A stretch of DNA of 64,000 nucleotides from Paraglaciecola algarum (GCF_021532655.1 NZ_JAKGAS010000009.1:86381-150380); one strand, 5' to 3'; positions 27,766 through 37,084 are shown, counted from the stretch's first letter. A program made the numbers and translations. Notes: generated by a model not told the origin, from the letters alone.

Positions 27766-28626
27766 TTAACCGCCATTTAAGAGTATTTGATTGCGGTATT
27801 TTTTGGGTGTGACAGAAAACTGTTTTCTAAACTGGGCAATGAAATGTGATGGGCTAGAAAAGTGCAATTCATAACTAATTTCGGTAATCGACTTTTCTGT
27901 TTGACTGATCATCCTAGCCGCACTATATAATTTATGTTTTAAGTTGTACTCTGAATAATTGCAGCGGAATACACTCTTAAACAGGCGTGAAAAATAAGCT
28001 GGTGATAAATAACACTTTTCAGCAGCTTGATTTAATGACAAATCGACTGAAGGGTTATGCCTGAACAAATCAATAATAGGTTGTAGCTTTTTAAAACCTT
28101 GGCTTTTGGCAATGGGTTGGTTATGACTTAAATCAACAGAATAAGAAAATTCAGCTACCCATAAGATCAAGGTCTTTAATAAACTTAAACTAAGGGCACT
28201 ATGAGGATCTTTTAGATAACAGCTATGTAACCACTCCAGCTGTTGTTGGATAACCGCTATATGCTCTGGCTGTAATCGTAAATGTAATGCTTGATTAAAC
28301 AGTTCACGCACACCTAAAAAATCTTTGTGCTCAAAAAGCTCCGGTAAAAACTGGATGATATACCAAGATTTTTCACCATCGGCACAATCAAAGTTGTGGG
28401 TTTCTAAAGCTGGTATAAATACTATGTCATTATCTTCAAGTACTGATTCACCCTGACTATAAAAGTACTGACCAGTAATAGATTCAAAAAAGATAAATTC
28501 ATGCACCTCATGAAAATGCATAAAACATGTGTATGTGTCTTGCTCTTTATAAACCACTTTGTGTATTTCAAAAAGGTGACTTTTTTCAATACAAAATGGC
28601 TCACAATAAACCCGTTGTGACTTCAT
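27766..28626 (-). CDS. AraC-family transcriptional regulator
   Basis: A 286-residue regulator with an N-terminal cupin-type sensing domain (CFMHFHEVHEFIF, then DIVFIPALETHNF) and two C-terminal helix-turn-helix units (SLNQAAEKCYLSPAYFSRLF and SITEISYELHFSSPSHFIAQ). It is divergent from the dehydrogenase-P450 cluster and sits 92 bases upstream of the DUF1080 gene on the same strand. It is therefore a good candidate activator of both, responding to a galactan-derived sugar. The inducer is not deducible. Confidence 0.9.
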   Translation of the reverse strand: MKSQRVYCEPFCIEKSHLFEIHKVVYKEQDTYTCFMHFHEVHEFIFFESITGQYFYSQGESVLEDNDIVFIPALETHNFDCADGEKSWYIIQFLPELFEHKDFLGVRELFNQALHLRLQPEHIAVIQQQLEWLHSCYLKDPHSALSLSLLKTLILWVAEFSYSVDLSHNQPIAKSQGFKKLQPIIDLFRHNPSVDLSLNQAAEKCYLSPAYFSRLFKSVFRCNYSEYNLKHKLYSAARMISQTEKSITEISYELHFSSPSHFIAQFRKQFSVTPKKYRNQILLNGG

Positions 28627-28788
28627 TTATTCACACAAGAAAACGTCATAAAAGACTAAAATATCATAGTAAATATAATTTCGACATCAAATATATGACA
28701 TTTTTTTGTAGTTAGCTGACAGTATTTTACTCCTTAACTATGTTTCAATTCAGATCCGATTTATTTTCCATTTTCAAGAGCGCCAAAT

Positions 28789-29925
28789 ATGATTAGATCA
28801 AAAGCAGTTATTTCAGACGGCAAAGGCAACTATAAAGTTGACACCATTCAAATAGGCGAATGTGCTGATAATGAAGTATTAGTCAAAATTGCAGCTGCCG
28901 GCATTTGTCATACAGATTGGGACTCTATTCAAACTTGGAATAAAAACTTCATTGTGGGCCATGAAGGCGCAGGTTATGTGCATTCTGTGGGGAAACACGT
29001 CACTAAGGTATCTGTAGGTGACAAAGTAATATTAAATTGGGCGATTCCATGTGGTCATTGTTTCCAGTGTAATGAAGGTAACGTGCATATTTGTGAAACT
29101 AACTCCCCCGTATGTGGTTGTGGCTTAGAGGGCCATGCAAAAATTGAGTCTTCCACACACAACGACCAACCAATTGAACGTTCTTTTCATTTGGGCGCAA
29201 TGAGTGAATATGCCATGGTCAAACAGGAAGCAGTGGTGAAACTAACTCATGATATTCCGTTTGCTGCCGCATCAATAGTAGGCTGTGGTGTTATGACTGG
29301 CTGGGGCTCAGTGGTGAATGCAGCCAATGTAAAAGCCGGCTCTACCGTATGCGTGATAGGTTGTGGTGGTGTAGGCTTGAACGTTATTCAAGGTGCTAAA
29401 AACTCTGGTGCAGCCAAAATTATAGCCATAGATATAGCACAAAACCGTATCGAACAAGCTAAAGAGTTTGGTGCGACCCACGGGGTTATTTCTGAAAAAG
29501 ACGATCTTGATTTTGTTAAAGTAAAAGAGCAAGTTCTAGCCTTAAACTGCGGTAGAGGTGCTGATTATGCTTTTGAATGCACCGCTATTCCTGCTCTTGG
29601 TTCAGCGCCACTAACATTGATTCGAAGTGCCGGTACAGCTGTGCAAGTCAGTGGTATCGAGCAACGTATAGATTTTGATTGTGAATTATTTGAATGGGAC
29701 AAAATTTACATCAACCCACTGTACGGTATGTGTAATCCTGAAAGAGACTTTCCGCGAGTATTAGATTTGTACGAGCAAGGCAAACTTAAGTTAGAAGAGT
29801 TAGTCACCAAAACCTACGCATTAGAAGATATTGCCCAAGGGTTTGACGATCTGCTGAACGGCCGCATTGCCAAAGGTGTTGTGCTCATGGACGAATTAAA
29901 TAACGCAGACAAGGTTGAAGGATAA
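28789..29925 (+). CDS. Zinc-dependent alcohol dehydrogenase, class III-like
   Basis: A 378-residue medium-chain dehydrogenase. The catalytic zinc site has Cys40 (GICHTDW), His58 and Glu59 (VGHEGAG). The structural zinc has four Cys between 88 and 102 (PCGHCFQCNEGNVHIC). The NAD-binding motif is CVIGCGGVGLNVIQGA. It resembles S-(hydroxymethyl)glutathione dehydrogenases. It starts the cluster dehydrogenase-esterase-P450-ferredoxin-reductase, where demethylation would release formaldehyde. In comparable marine 6-O-methylgalactose loci such a dehydrogenase is linked to formaldehyde handling; I infer the same role. The esterase gene follows after 5 bases. Confidence 0.85.
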   Translation: MIRSKAVISDGKGNYKVDTIQIGECADNEVLVKIAAAGICHTDWDSIQTWNKNFIVGHEGAGYVHSVGKHVTKVSVGDKVILNWAIPCGHCFQCNEGNVHICETNSPVCGCGLEGHAKIESSTHNDQPIERSFHLGAMSEYAMVKQEAVVKLTHDIPFAAASIVGCGVMTGWGSVVNAANVKAGSTVCVIGCGGVGLNVIQGAKNSGAAKIIAIDIAQNRIEQAKEFGATHGVISEKDDLDFVKVKEQVLALNCGRGADYAFECTAIPALGSAPLTLIRSAGTAVQVSGIEQRIDFDCELFEWDKIYINPLYGMCNPERDFPRVLDLYEQGKLKLEELVTKTYALEDIAQGFDDLLNGRIAKGVVLMDELNNADKVEG

Positions 29926-29930
29926 TTCAG

Positions 29931-30734
29931 ATGGCTGTCACCAGAATAGAAAAATCAAATCCGCAATTGTCTAGAGATAACACTCTAACCTTAACCTTAC
30001 ATTCAGACAATTTAGACCGTCGCCAAGATGTCACTGTATACAATCCCTACAGTGCTCAAAAAGATTTACCAATCGTATTTCTGTTACATGGTGTTTATGG
30101 CAATAACTGGGTGTGGATGGATCTCGGTGGTGCACATCAGGTATACGAGTCATTGCGTAAACAAGGTTTAAGCGAGTTTGTCTTGGTCATGCCCTCTGAC
30201 GGCGGCTTATGGGAAGGCTCAGGGTATTTGCCTTTAGAAGAACACGGCAACTTTGAAAAATGGATTGTAGATGATGTGCTAAACACAGTACTAGACACAT
30301 TAGGTTCAGTTAGCACTCAGAGTAATTTATACATAACGGGTTTATCCATGGGTGGATATGGTGCTCTCAGGTTAGGCGCCAAATATGCCAGTCAATTCAG
30401 TGGCATTTCAGCACACTCTTCAATTACCAAAGTGGAAGACTTAGCACTATTTACCGATAAACCCTTAGAAAATTACCAAACTAAACAAACCCATGAGAGT
30501 GATATTCTCTATTGGTGTAACCAAAATAAAGCGGATTTACCCCCGCTAAGGTTAGATTGTGGAACCGATGACGAGTTATTTGAAAGCAACCAAGAATTAG
30601 TGACTAAATTAAACCAAGCTAATATTGAATTTCAATATGAAGAGTTATCTGGTGGCCATGAGTGGCCTTACTGGAATAGAAATTTAGTCAAAACATTAAA
30701 GTTTTTTGACCAAATAGAAAAACAAAAGCATTAA
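29931..30734 (+). CDS. Esterase-family alpha/beta hydrolase, S-formylglutathione hydrolase-like
   Basis: A cytoplasmic 267-residue serine hydrolase of the esterase D/antigen-85 type. The nucleophile is Ser139 in GLSMGGYGALR, the oxyanion-side motif is LLHGVYGNN, an acidic residue is in CGTDDELF, and the catalytic His is in GGHEWPYW. It lies 5 bases after the class III-like dehydrogenase, so the pair could run formaldehyde to formate (oxidation, then thioester hydrolysis). Removing an ester group from the algal sugar is an alternative. Confidence 0.75.
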   Translation: MAVTRIEKSNPQLSRDNTLTLTLHSDNLDRRQDVTVYNPYSAQKDLPIVFLLHGVYGNNWVWMDLGGAHQVYESLRKQGLSEFVLVMPSDGGLWEGSGYLPLEEHGNFEKWIVDDVLNTVLDTLGSVSTQSNLYITGLSMGGYGALRLGAKYASQFSGISAHSSITKVEDLALFTDKPLENYQTKQTHESDILYWCNQNKADLPPLRLDCGTDDELFESNQELVTKLNQANIEFQYEELSGGHEWPYWNRNLVKTLKFFDQIEKQKH

Positions 30735-30861
30735 AATGATATTTTTAGCTTTTATTATGACAAAAACAGCAAAATAAATACATTAAAATAACATTTTATA
30801 TTTTTTCAACATATATAGCACAACAGTAAGTATGCTAGAAAACGAAAATAGCGGAGACATC

Positions 30862-32019
30862 ATGAAAAAAAGCACAATGGCAGATCCTTTTGCTCAAGTA
30901 AGAAAAGAAAAAGGATTCGCAACCGTCAGTGATCAAGACGATCCTGTGACTATGATGTTAAGACTCAAAGATGTCAGAAAATGCGCACACAATGCAAAAA
31001 CCTTTAGCTCGGAAGATATTCCAGGGCGTATTGTCGTACCTTCAGAAGTCAATATTCGCACCACTAGACAAATACCTTTTGAAGTGGATCCACCTAAACA
31101 TAAAGGGTTTAGAGGCCTACTCGATCCTTGGTTTAAACGCCCTTTAGAAAATGAATACAAACAAAAACTTCATAGCATTGTTGATAAATTAGTTACCGAA
31201 AATTTAGCTGGTAACTCAGTTGAAGTGATTAACGAATTTTCTTTAGTTCTGCAATCTAGAGCTCTGACTTTATTGCTTAATACTCCTTTTGAAGACTCTA
31301 TCCAATGGATCAGCTGGGGAACCCACGTATTCAGAAGTGAAGGCGATGCTCTAGACGGCGACAAAGCACAAGTATTATACGATTACCTCGATGAAAAACT
31401 TGACCAGGCTTTAGCTAACCCAACTGACGACTTGTTTTCTGTGCTACTAGGCGCAGAAGTCGATGGTAAGAAGATGAGCAAAGAAGAAGCAAAAGGTGTA
31501 CTCATATTAACTTTTGCAGGCGGCAGAGACACAGTGATCAATGCCGTATCTAACTCAATTGCCTATTTAGCAGATCACCCTGAATCTTTAAAGCGTTTAC
31601 GGGATGAACCAGAAATCAGAGGTAAAGCTATTGAAGAGTTTATTCGTTATTTCTCCCCTCTTACTCATATGGGCCGAGTCGTAAAAGAAGACACGCAAGT
31701 TTGCGAACATGCTGCTAAAGCTGATAGCCGAATATCTCTTTGTTGGGCCTCAGCTAACCGTGATGAAACAGTTTTCGAAAATCCAAACGAAATAGTACTT
31801 GATCGTAAAATGAATCCACATGTAGGCTTTGGTTTTAGTCACCATAACTGTCTAGGGGCCACCCATGCTCGGCAAATTTTAAGTACTTTAATTGACGTCT
31901 TATGTGACAAGGTAGGGTCTATCGACTTACTTGAAACAGAAGATAATATTGAAGAGTGGGATGATTTTCACCGCAAAGTGGGCTATGAAAAACTAGTGGT
32001 GAAATTCAACCCTAAATAA
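30862..32019 (+). CDS. Cytochrome P450, candidate 6-O-methyl-D-galactose demethylase
   Basis: A soluble bacterial P450 (385 aa) with DPPKHKGFR near residue 76, the I-helix oxygen motif AGGRDT (219-224), the ExxR pair Glu259/Arg262 and heme ligand Cys330. The heme loop reads FGFSHHNCLG, with Ser where most P450s have Gly. The start at 30862 follows GCGGAGA by 4-5 bases; an upstream ATG at 30832 lacks a ribosome site. Ferredoxin and ferredoxin reductase genes follow at once, giving a complete class I electron chain. In agarolytic/porphyranolytic marine bacteria this trio oxidatively demethylates 6-O-methyl-D-galactose to galactose and formaldehyde; the GH86 gene next door supports that role. 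Confidence 0.85.
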   Translation: MKKSTMADPFAQVRKEKGFATVSDQDDPVTMMLRLKDVRKCAHNAKTFSSEDIPGRIVVPSEVNIRTTRQIPFEVDPPKHKGFRGLLDPWFKRPLENEYKQKLHSIVDKLVTENLAGNSVEVINEFSLVLQSRALTLLLNTPFEDSIQWISWGTHVFRSEGDALDGDKAQVLYDYLDEKLDQALANPTDDLFSVLLGAEVDGKKMSKEEAKGVLILTFAGGRDTVINAVSNSIAYLADHPESLKRLRDEPEIRGKAIEEFIRYFSPLTHMGRVVKEDTQVCEHAAKADSRISLCWASANRDETVFENPNEIVLDRKMNPHVGFGFSHHNCLGATHARQILSTLIDVLCDKVGSIDLLETEDNIEEWDDFHRKVGYEKLVVKFNPK

Positions 32020-32074
32020 ATAAACAAATCTAAATATAAATAACCTTAGAAACAAATTTAAAAAGGCAAAACTA

Positions 32075-32383
32075 ATGGCAAAAATTACTTTTATTACAAC
32101 TGATGACGAAAACATTACCTTAGAAGCAGACTCAGGATCGGTTATGGCGCTAGCCGTAGAAAATGGCGTACAAGGAATTGACGGTGATTGTGGTGGCGTA
32201 TGTTCTTGTGCAACCTGCCATGTTCACGTAAAACCAGAACATATGAGCAAAACCGGTGATGCCAGTGAAATTGAACAAGACATGCTTGAGCTAGACGACA
32301 ACGTAAATGAATTTAGTCGTTTATGTTGCCAAATTGAGATCACAGAAGATCTTGATGGCCTTGAATTAACCGTTGCTGGCTAA
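32075..32383 (+). CDS. 2Fe-2S ferredoxin, adrenodoxin type
   Basis: A 102-residue electron carrier. Cluster ligands are Cys39, Cys45 and Cys48 (CGGVCSCATC) and a Cys at 84/85 (LCCQIE), in the adrenodoxin/putidaredoxin spacing. It lies 55 bases after the P450 and 18 before the reductase and should pass electrons from that reductase to the P450. Confidence 0.93.
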   Translation: MAKITFITTDDENITLEADSGSVMALAVENGVQGIDGDCGGVCSCATCHVHVKPEHMSKTGDASEIEQDMLELDDNVNEFSRLCCQIEITEDLDGLELTVAG

Positions 32384-32401
32384 GCTAAAAGGGTAGATGA
32401 A

Positions 32402-33646
32402 ATGGCAAATAATCAACAAAACTGCATTGTGATCGGCGCTAGTCATGCTGGGGTTAACCTAGCATTTGCATTACGCAAAGAAGGCTGGGAAGGAGCAATC
32501 ACATTATTTGATACCGACCCGACTTTGCCATATCACCGCCCTCCCTTGTCTAAAGCTTATTTAACCAGTGATGACAGAATTGAAAAAAACCTATTAAAAT
32601 CAGCTGACAGTTACCAAAAACAAGACATTGATTTAAATTTGGGTGTTTCAGTAAGCACTATCAGCAGTACTGATAACACCATTACCACTAGCGACGGGAA
32701 TACTCACCACTACACCAAATTAGTGATAGCAACCGGTGCACGTCCATTTATTCCGCCTATCCCAGGATTAAAAACCGCTACCAATTTGTATCCATTGCGC
32801 ACTGCCGCAGATGTCACCAATATAAAAACCGCCTTGCATGCTAGTGACACTAAACGTGTAGTCATTATTGGTGGTGGATATATAGGCTTAGAAACAGCCG
32901 CATCTATGAAAAAACTCGGAGCAACCGTCACTGTGCTGGAAAGAGAAGAACGCATTTTAGCTCGGGTAACAGCACCTGTGATGTCAGAATTTTTTCAAAA
33001 ACTCCATGCAGAAAATGGCGTCGAGGTATTAACTCAAAAAGACGTGTCCAATATCACCAGTGATGGCGCGCAAAATATTGTGCATTGTGCAGATGGTAGC
33101 CAATACCCAGCGGATGTAATAGTTGTGGGTGTAGGTATTCGGGTTAACACTGAACTTGCTGATGCCGCAGGGATCAAGCTTGAAAATGGTATACCCGTTG
33201 ACGAAGCAGCTCGTACAAGTGATAAAGACATATACGCGATTGGTGATTGTAGTTTCCACTTCAATCCTCACTACGGTCGTAATATTCGTTTAGAATCAGT
33301 ACAAAACGCAGTGGATCAAGCCAAAATTGCCGCCGCGTCTATCTGCGAAAAAGATGTCAGCTACGACACCCTCCCCTGGTTTTGGTCAGATCAATACGAC
33401 GTAAAATTACAAATGGTCGGCTTGTCTCAAGGCTACAATAAAATACTAGTTCGACAAGAGCCTGACGAAGGTCACAAATTTTCCGTTTGGTACTTTAAAG
33501 ACAATACTTTATTAGCCGTAGACGCTGTAAATAATGCTAAAGCCTATGTAGTGGGAACCAAGTTTATTAAAGGCGGCGACCCGATAGATCAAACTAAGCT
33601 AGTTGATCCTAACGTAGAATTTAAACCCGCAAACTTAATTATTTAG
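32402..33646 (+). CDS. FAD-dependent ferredoxin reductase
   Basis: A 414-residue reductase of the putidaredoxin-reductase type. It has an N-terminal FAD motif (VIGASHAGVNLAFALRKEGW), a central NAD(P)H motif (VVIIGGGYIGLETAASMKKLG split over residues near 155-175), the second FAD segment DIYAIGDCS and a C-terminal reductase domain. It closes the P450 electron-transfer set. A strong terminator follows 35 bases after the stop. Confidence 0.92.
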   Translation: MANNQQNCIVIGASHAGVNLAFALRKEGWEGAITLFDTDPTLPYHRPPLSKAYLTSDDRIEKNLLKSADSYQKQDIDLNLGVSVSTISSTDNTITTSDGNTHHYTKLVIATGARPFIPPIPGLKTATNLYPLRTAADVTNIKTALHASDTKRVVIIGGGYIGLETAASMKKLGATVTVLEREERILARVTAPVMSEFFQKLHAENGVEVLTQKDVSNITSDGAQNIVHCADGSQYPADVIVVGVGIRVNTELADAAGIKLENGIPVDEAARTSDKDIYAIGDCSFHFNPHYGRNIRLESVQNAVDQAKIAAASICEKDVSYDTLPWFWSDQYDVKLQMVGLSQGYNKILVRQEPDEGHKFSVWYFKDNTLLAVDAVNNAKAYVVGTKFIKGGDPIDQTKLVDPNVEFKPANLII

Positions 33647-33680
33647 CTACAAACTCAAATACTTTATACCTTAAATAACA

Positions 33681-33716
33681 AAAGGCCCGTTTCTTTTCAT
33701 TAAGAAACGGGCCTTT
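33681..33716. terminator. Bidirectional terminator between the P450 set and the GH86 gene
   Basis: AAAGGCCCGTTTCTT and AAGAAACGGGCCTTTT form a 15-bp perfect stem with a short loop, A-rich on one side and T-rich on the other. It serves the reductase (+) and the GH86 gene (-), which converge here. Confidence 0.95.
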
Positions 33717-33744
33717 TAATATGTTTGACTAATTAAATCTGACT

Positions 33745-35946
33745 CTAGCGAGTGCGGTTTAAATCCTTTGAACTATTAAAGACCTGCAATGAAGCCGAGG
33801 CCACATGGCCACCGGCATCGCTAAATTGTACTTTAATTTCGTTGTCTTCTTGCAAATCACTCAGGGCTACTGGAATTTCAAGCGTACCAAAGAAATTATC
33901 TCTGCCTGGATTTACTTTTCCGGTTTCTTGATCATACCCTCTGAAATCTTCAGGTACAGATACTTGTGTGCCGTTTACGGTAACAGTAGGCAACAAAGAC
34001 TTGCCATGATCTCGGCCTACAGCTAAACGTAAAACCGCTTCGCCGTTTGTACCTATATTCACACCGTTTATTTGGTAACTGATATCCGAATTCGCCATAA
34101 TTTCATGCTTATAATCAGTGGCATAATATTTAGTTTCTTCGTTGGTTTGATCAATAGTAAAATCAGTATTGTACGTCACCTTGATCACCATAGTACCTTC
34201 GCCATCTATGGTCACAGTATCAGGTAAGCTAGATGAATCAGTTTCCTCAATAGATGAAGCTTCTACCGAATCATCAGTAGTACGTAAATGTTTGATATTC
34301 ACTGCGCTGATATTCGCAGTATCAATACCCATAGCATTGAGATTCACTTCAGCATCATCAAACTCTAAATTGTTCAGAATGATATAAGCGTCATCACCAT
34401 CTACGTATGCATCAACCAAAATATCTAAATCAGATGACCAAGTGTCAATACGAGTTCCGTTTACTTCAGACCAGAGGTTATAGAATAAAACTAAATCAGA
34501 ATAAACCCACGAAGTCTCAGTATCGACACCTGTGCGTTCAAATTCTTGCACCATTAAGCGGGGACCATAAGGCACGTCTGTGCGCCCCCACTCTGCTTTA
34601 ACCACAATAAAAGGAATAGTTTTAGCAATCACGTCTGGGCGTTCCATAAAGCTCATTAACAATGAGTTGGTTGCGCGCAGTACGTAAGTATCTTTTCTTG
34701 GGCTCCAACCTTGGTTTCTCACACAATGACTTGCCGCACCGTATTCAGAAATCACATAGGGCTTCATTTCGCCAATGGCAATCCTGCTGTAGTGCTCCAT
34801 CATATCCATAGTCGCTTCAACATTGCTGCCTTTGCGGTATTTTTCAGTATTACTTAAACATGGAAAGTCATATAAATGGATAGCGTAGAAATCCATGCTA
34901 TCACCAGCAATATCAATAAACTGCTTGTCTCTGTCATACCAACGTTGAAAATTATCTTTATCAAAATCAGGGAATGCAACTGTGTAACCACCTACTTGAA
35001 CATCATCATTTTCAGCAATTTTACGAATTTCAGCCTTAGTGGTGTTATGAAATTTAAATACAGTTTCAGGCGTAACATAGTCAGGCTCGCTTGGCTGGCG
35101 CACTGTGGTTAAGTCATACAAAGGTTCATTCATAATTTCGAAGTACTTCGGTTTAGGTGCCCAAGACTCGTTTTCATTATTTTTAAAGAACTTAGATAAA
35201 TACTGGCCCATGTAATGGCCAGTTGCTGTACCTAAAGGTTCGTCGTCGGTATCAGCTTGTGAAAACGCCCAAGCATCACCACTTGGAAAAGGATTAATTA
35301 CTGTACCTTCAGGCCAATACGGATGCTGTTGCGCCCCTTCTATCATGTCAAGTGAGCGCGCTTGAATTTCAGGTAGGCGGGCATCAGCATTCTTTTTGGC
35401 ATCACTATTAGCATAAGTCCAACGGAAGTTGCCGCCAATAGTGGTAGCTGACGTTTCGTCAACAAAGCCTGGTTTAGCTTGGTCTTGACTGACATTTCTT
35501 AAGGCCCAGCCTATAGAGCCAGTAGAACGACCAAAATACACGTCATTGTCAGTCATAAAGTTAACCATTAAATTTGGATCTTCATTGGCAGCATTTCTAC
35601 TATGACTGTCATTTTCCCCCCAATCATTTTCGCTAGCACTGGAGTGAATGGTTATAAACTTTTGACGATCGAAGGTTTCAATCCCCCCCACGCTATGTTT
35701 AATGTCAAAATTAATATCAACTTGCTTACCTGTTGGAGCAGGATCTGGCATGGGATCAGGTGTTGGGTCCGGAGTAGGATCTGGTGTTGGATCTGGAGTA
35801 GGGTCCGGTATTGGATCAGGTGTAGGTGTAGGCGTGGGAGTTGGTGTAGGACTACTACCGCCTCCCCCTCCACAAGCACTGATAATTAAACTAAAACTAG
35901 CCGCCATTACGACAGACAGTACTGATTTTTTGCTTGGAATGTTCAT
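33745..35946 (-). CDS. GH86 beta-agarase/beta-porphyranase lipoprotein
   Basis: A 733-residue surface lipoprotein. The signal peptide ends at lipobox Cys25 (IISAC), then a Gly/Ser run and a roughly 40-residue Pro-Thr/Pro-Asp linker (about 33-72). A GH86 TIM barrel follows, with candidate acid/base Glu274 (EIMNEPLYD) and nucleophile Glu401 (YVISEYGAASH). C-terminal beta-sandwich domains complete the protein, including a motif RGYDQETGKVNPGRDNFFG region. GH86 enzymes cut agarose or porphyran internally. The flanking methyl-galactose P450 set makes porphyran or methylated agar a likely substrate; sequence alone does not choose between agarase and porphyranase. Confidence 0.87.
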   Translation of the reverse strand: MNIPSKKSVLSVVMAASFSLIISACGGGGGSSPTPTPTPTPTPDPIPDPTPDPTPDPTPDPTPDPMPDPAPTGKQVDINFDIKHSVGGIETFDRQKFITIHSSASENDWGENDSHSRNAANEDPNLMVNFMTDNDVYFGRSTGSIGWALRNVSQDQAKPGFVDETSATTIGGNFRWTYANSDAKKNADARLPEIQARSLDMIEGAQQHPYWPEGTVINPFPSGDAWAFSQADTDDEPLGTATGHYMGQYLSKFFKNNENESWAPKPKYFEIMNEPLYDLTTVRQPSEPDYVTPETVFKFHNTTKAEIRKIAENDDVQVGGYTVAFPDFDKDNFQRWYDRDKQFIDIAGDSMDFYAIHLYDFPCLSNTEKYRKGSNVEATMDMMEHYSRIAIGEMKPYVISEYGAASHCVRNQGWSPRKDTYVLRATNSLLMSFMERPDVIAKTIPFIVVKAEWGRTDVPYGPRLMVQEFERTGVDTETSWVYSDLVLFYNLWSEVNGTRIDTWSSDLDILVDAYVDGDDAYIILNNLEFDDAEVNLNAMGIDTANISAVNIKHLRTTDDSVEASSIEETDSSSLPDTVTIDGEGTMVIKVTYNTDFTIDQTNEETKYYATDYKHEIMANSDISYQINGVNIGTNGEAVLRLAVGRDHGKSLLPTVTVNGTQVSVPEDFRGYDQETGKVNPGRDNFFGTLEIPVALSDLQEDNEIKVQFSDAGGHVASASLQVFNSSKDLNRTR
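35742..35850. repeat. Short tandem repeats encoding the GH86 Pro-Thr/Asp linker
   Basis: About nine degenerate 12-base units (of the type GGATCTGGTGTT) followed by 6-base units encode the alternating Pro-Thr/Pro-Asp linker. Such repeats can change length by slippage, altering how far the catalytic domain stands from the membrane. Confidence 0.75.
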
Positions 35947-36252
35947 TAATTAACCTTTTTCTGACTCAACAAACACAGTGTTTCCCTTCTCGTATTTAGC
36001 CGACACTTTAATTCAATGGGCAATACCAATATAACTAACAAAATATTGCCCTTTTGTTCACATACACGTGCTTCAAATGACAGCATTGTTAACAAAATAA
36101 TATATACAATTAATCAAATGAAGTAAATTACTTAAACTAAGCAATTGAATTAATGAATAATTTAACTTTCTCACTAGCAAATCTTTATTCAGTTAAAAGT
36201 AAAACGAACCTCTTATAACAATTAGATACTGACAATTTGACTGATATAAAAA
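35947..36252. other. Promoter region of the GH86 gene, no gene seen
   Basis: AT-rich sequence with no convincing reading frame, RNA or palindrome. It must contain the minus-strand promoter of the GH86 gene. Confidence 0.4.
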
Positions 36253-36280
36253 AACCCTGAAAGTACATACTTTCAGGGTT
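36253..36280 (-). terminator. Terminator after the ThuA-like gene
   Basis: A 12-bp perfect stem (AACCCTGAAAGT / ACTTTCAGGGTT, loop ACAT), followed on the minus strand by a run of T, 34 bases after the stop codon. Confidence 0.93.
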
Positions 36281-36313
36281 ATTTATTACTCAAGTTTGCA
36301 AACCATTTGAAAA

Positions 36314-37084
36314 TTATTTTTTCATTCCTTTACCCGTAGCAGCCCAATAAATTCCGCCATAAATATGCTCTTGAAAAGCTTTATTACTATAGGTAGCAGG
36401 CATATGACCTAAAGCAGTGTAAAACGAACGCCCGCCTTCAATATCTTGATACCAAGCAACTGGATGAAAATCACCGTTACCTTTACCTATTTTTTCTCCC
36501 CACTGTACATTTGGATCGTAAGTGGATTCATCCACAGACAAAATATATTTTAAATTTGGGCTTAATTCTTCGCCAAACTCATACCACTCTTCTGTCCATA
36601 GCCCTGTTTCAGGGAAATATTCAAGACCCGGAAATTTGTTGTCAATTACTGACATTCTGGCGGTTTGAATTTCAGGGTGAATATGGAAGCGCCTTCCTAC
36701 TAATTTGCCAAACCAAGGCCAGCCGTACTCAGTGTCACTGGCACTATGAATACCTACAAAGCCATTACCAGCTTGAATATATCCTTTTAGGGCAGCTTGT
36801 TGTTTGTCATTTAAAATATCCCCTGTGGTTTGTAGAAATATGACAGCTTGATATTGCTTTAAGTTTTTAGCATTAAATTGATTAGCGTCTTCGTGCCAAA
36901 CTACTTCAAAATGATGGTTTTGAGCAATTAACTTAATAGTATCTACACCTTCGTTCACTGACTTATGATGCCAAGCAGCAGACTTAGTAAACAACAACAC
37001 TTTAAACTGTTCTGCATAACTGTATGCACTGAATAAACAGGCTAATAAAACCAAGCAGTGAATTCTAATAAATATTTTCAACAT
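36314..37084 (-). CDS. ThuA-like domain protein, exported
   Basis: A ThuA-like (glutamine-amidotransferase-fold) protein of about 256 residues with a signal peptide (MLKIFIRIHCLVLLACLF, cleaved after YSYA). Landmarks are LLFTKSAAWHHKSVNEG, GYIQAGNGFVGIHSASD, the WYEFGE block and ALGHMPATY near the end. I chose the ATG at 37084 because GGGGA lies 6 bases before it; a start at 37096 would contain that site. ThuA-like proteins often accompany DUF1080 proteins and 3-keto-sugar metabolism, and both occur in this locus. The reaction is unknown. Confidence 0.8.
   Translation of the reverse strand: MLKIFIRIHCLVLLACLFSAYSYAEQFKVLLFTKSAAWHHKSVNEGVDTIKLIAQNHHFEVVWHEDANQFNAKNLKQYQAVIFLQTTGDILNDKQQAALKGYIQAGNGFVGIHSASDTEYGWPWFGKLVGRRFHIHPEIQTARMSVIDNKFPGLEYFPETGLWTEEWYEFGEELSPNLKYILSVDESTYDPNVQWGEKIGKGNGDFHPVAWYQDIEGGRSFYTALGHMPATYSNKAFQEHIYGGIYWAATGKGMKK

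Noticed and set aside
35702..35953. Gly/Val-Ser/Gly repeat protein on the plus strand (MGSGVGSGVG type)
   Set aside because: It is the antisense reading of the Pro-Thr/Asp linker repeats of the GH86 gene; low complexity makes a long frame by chance.
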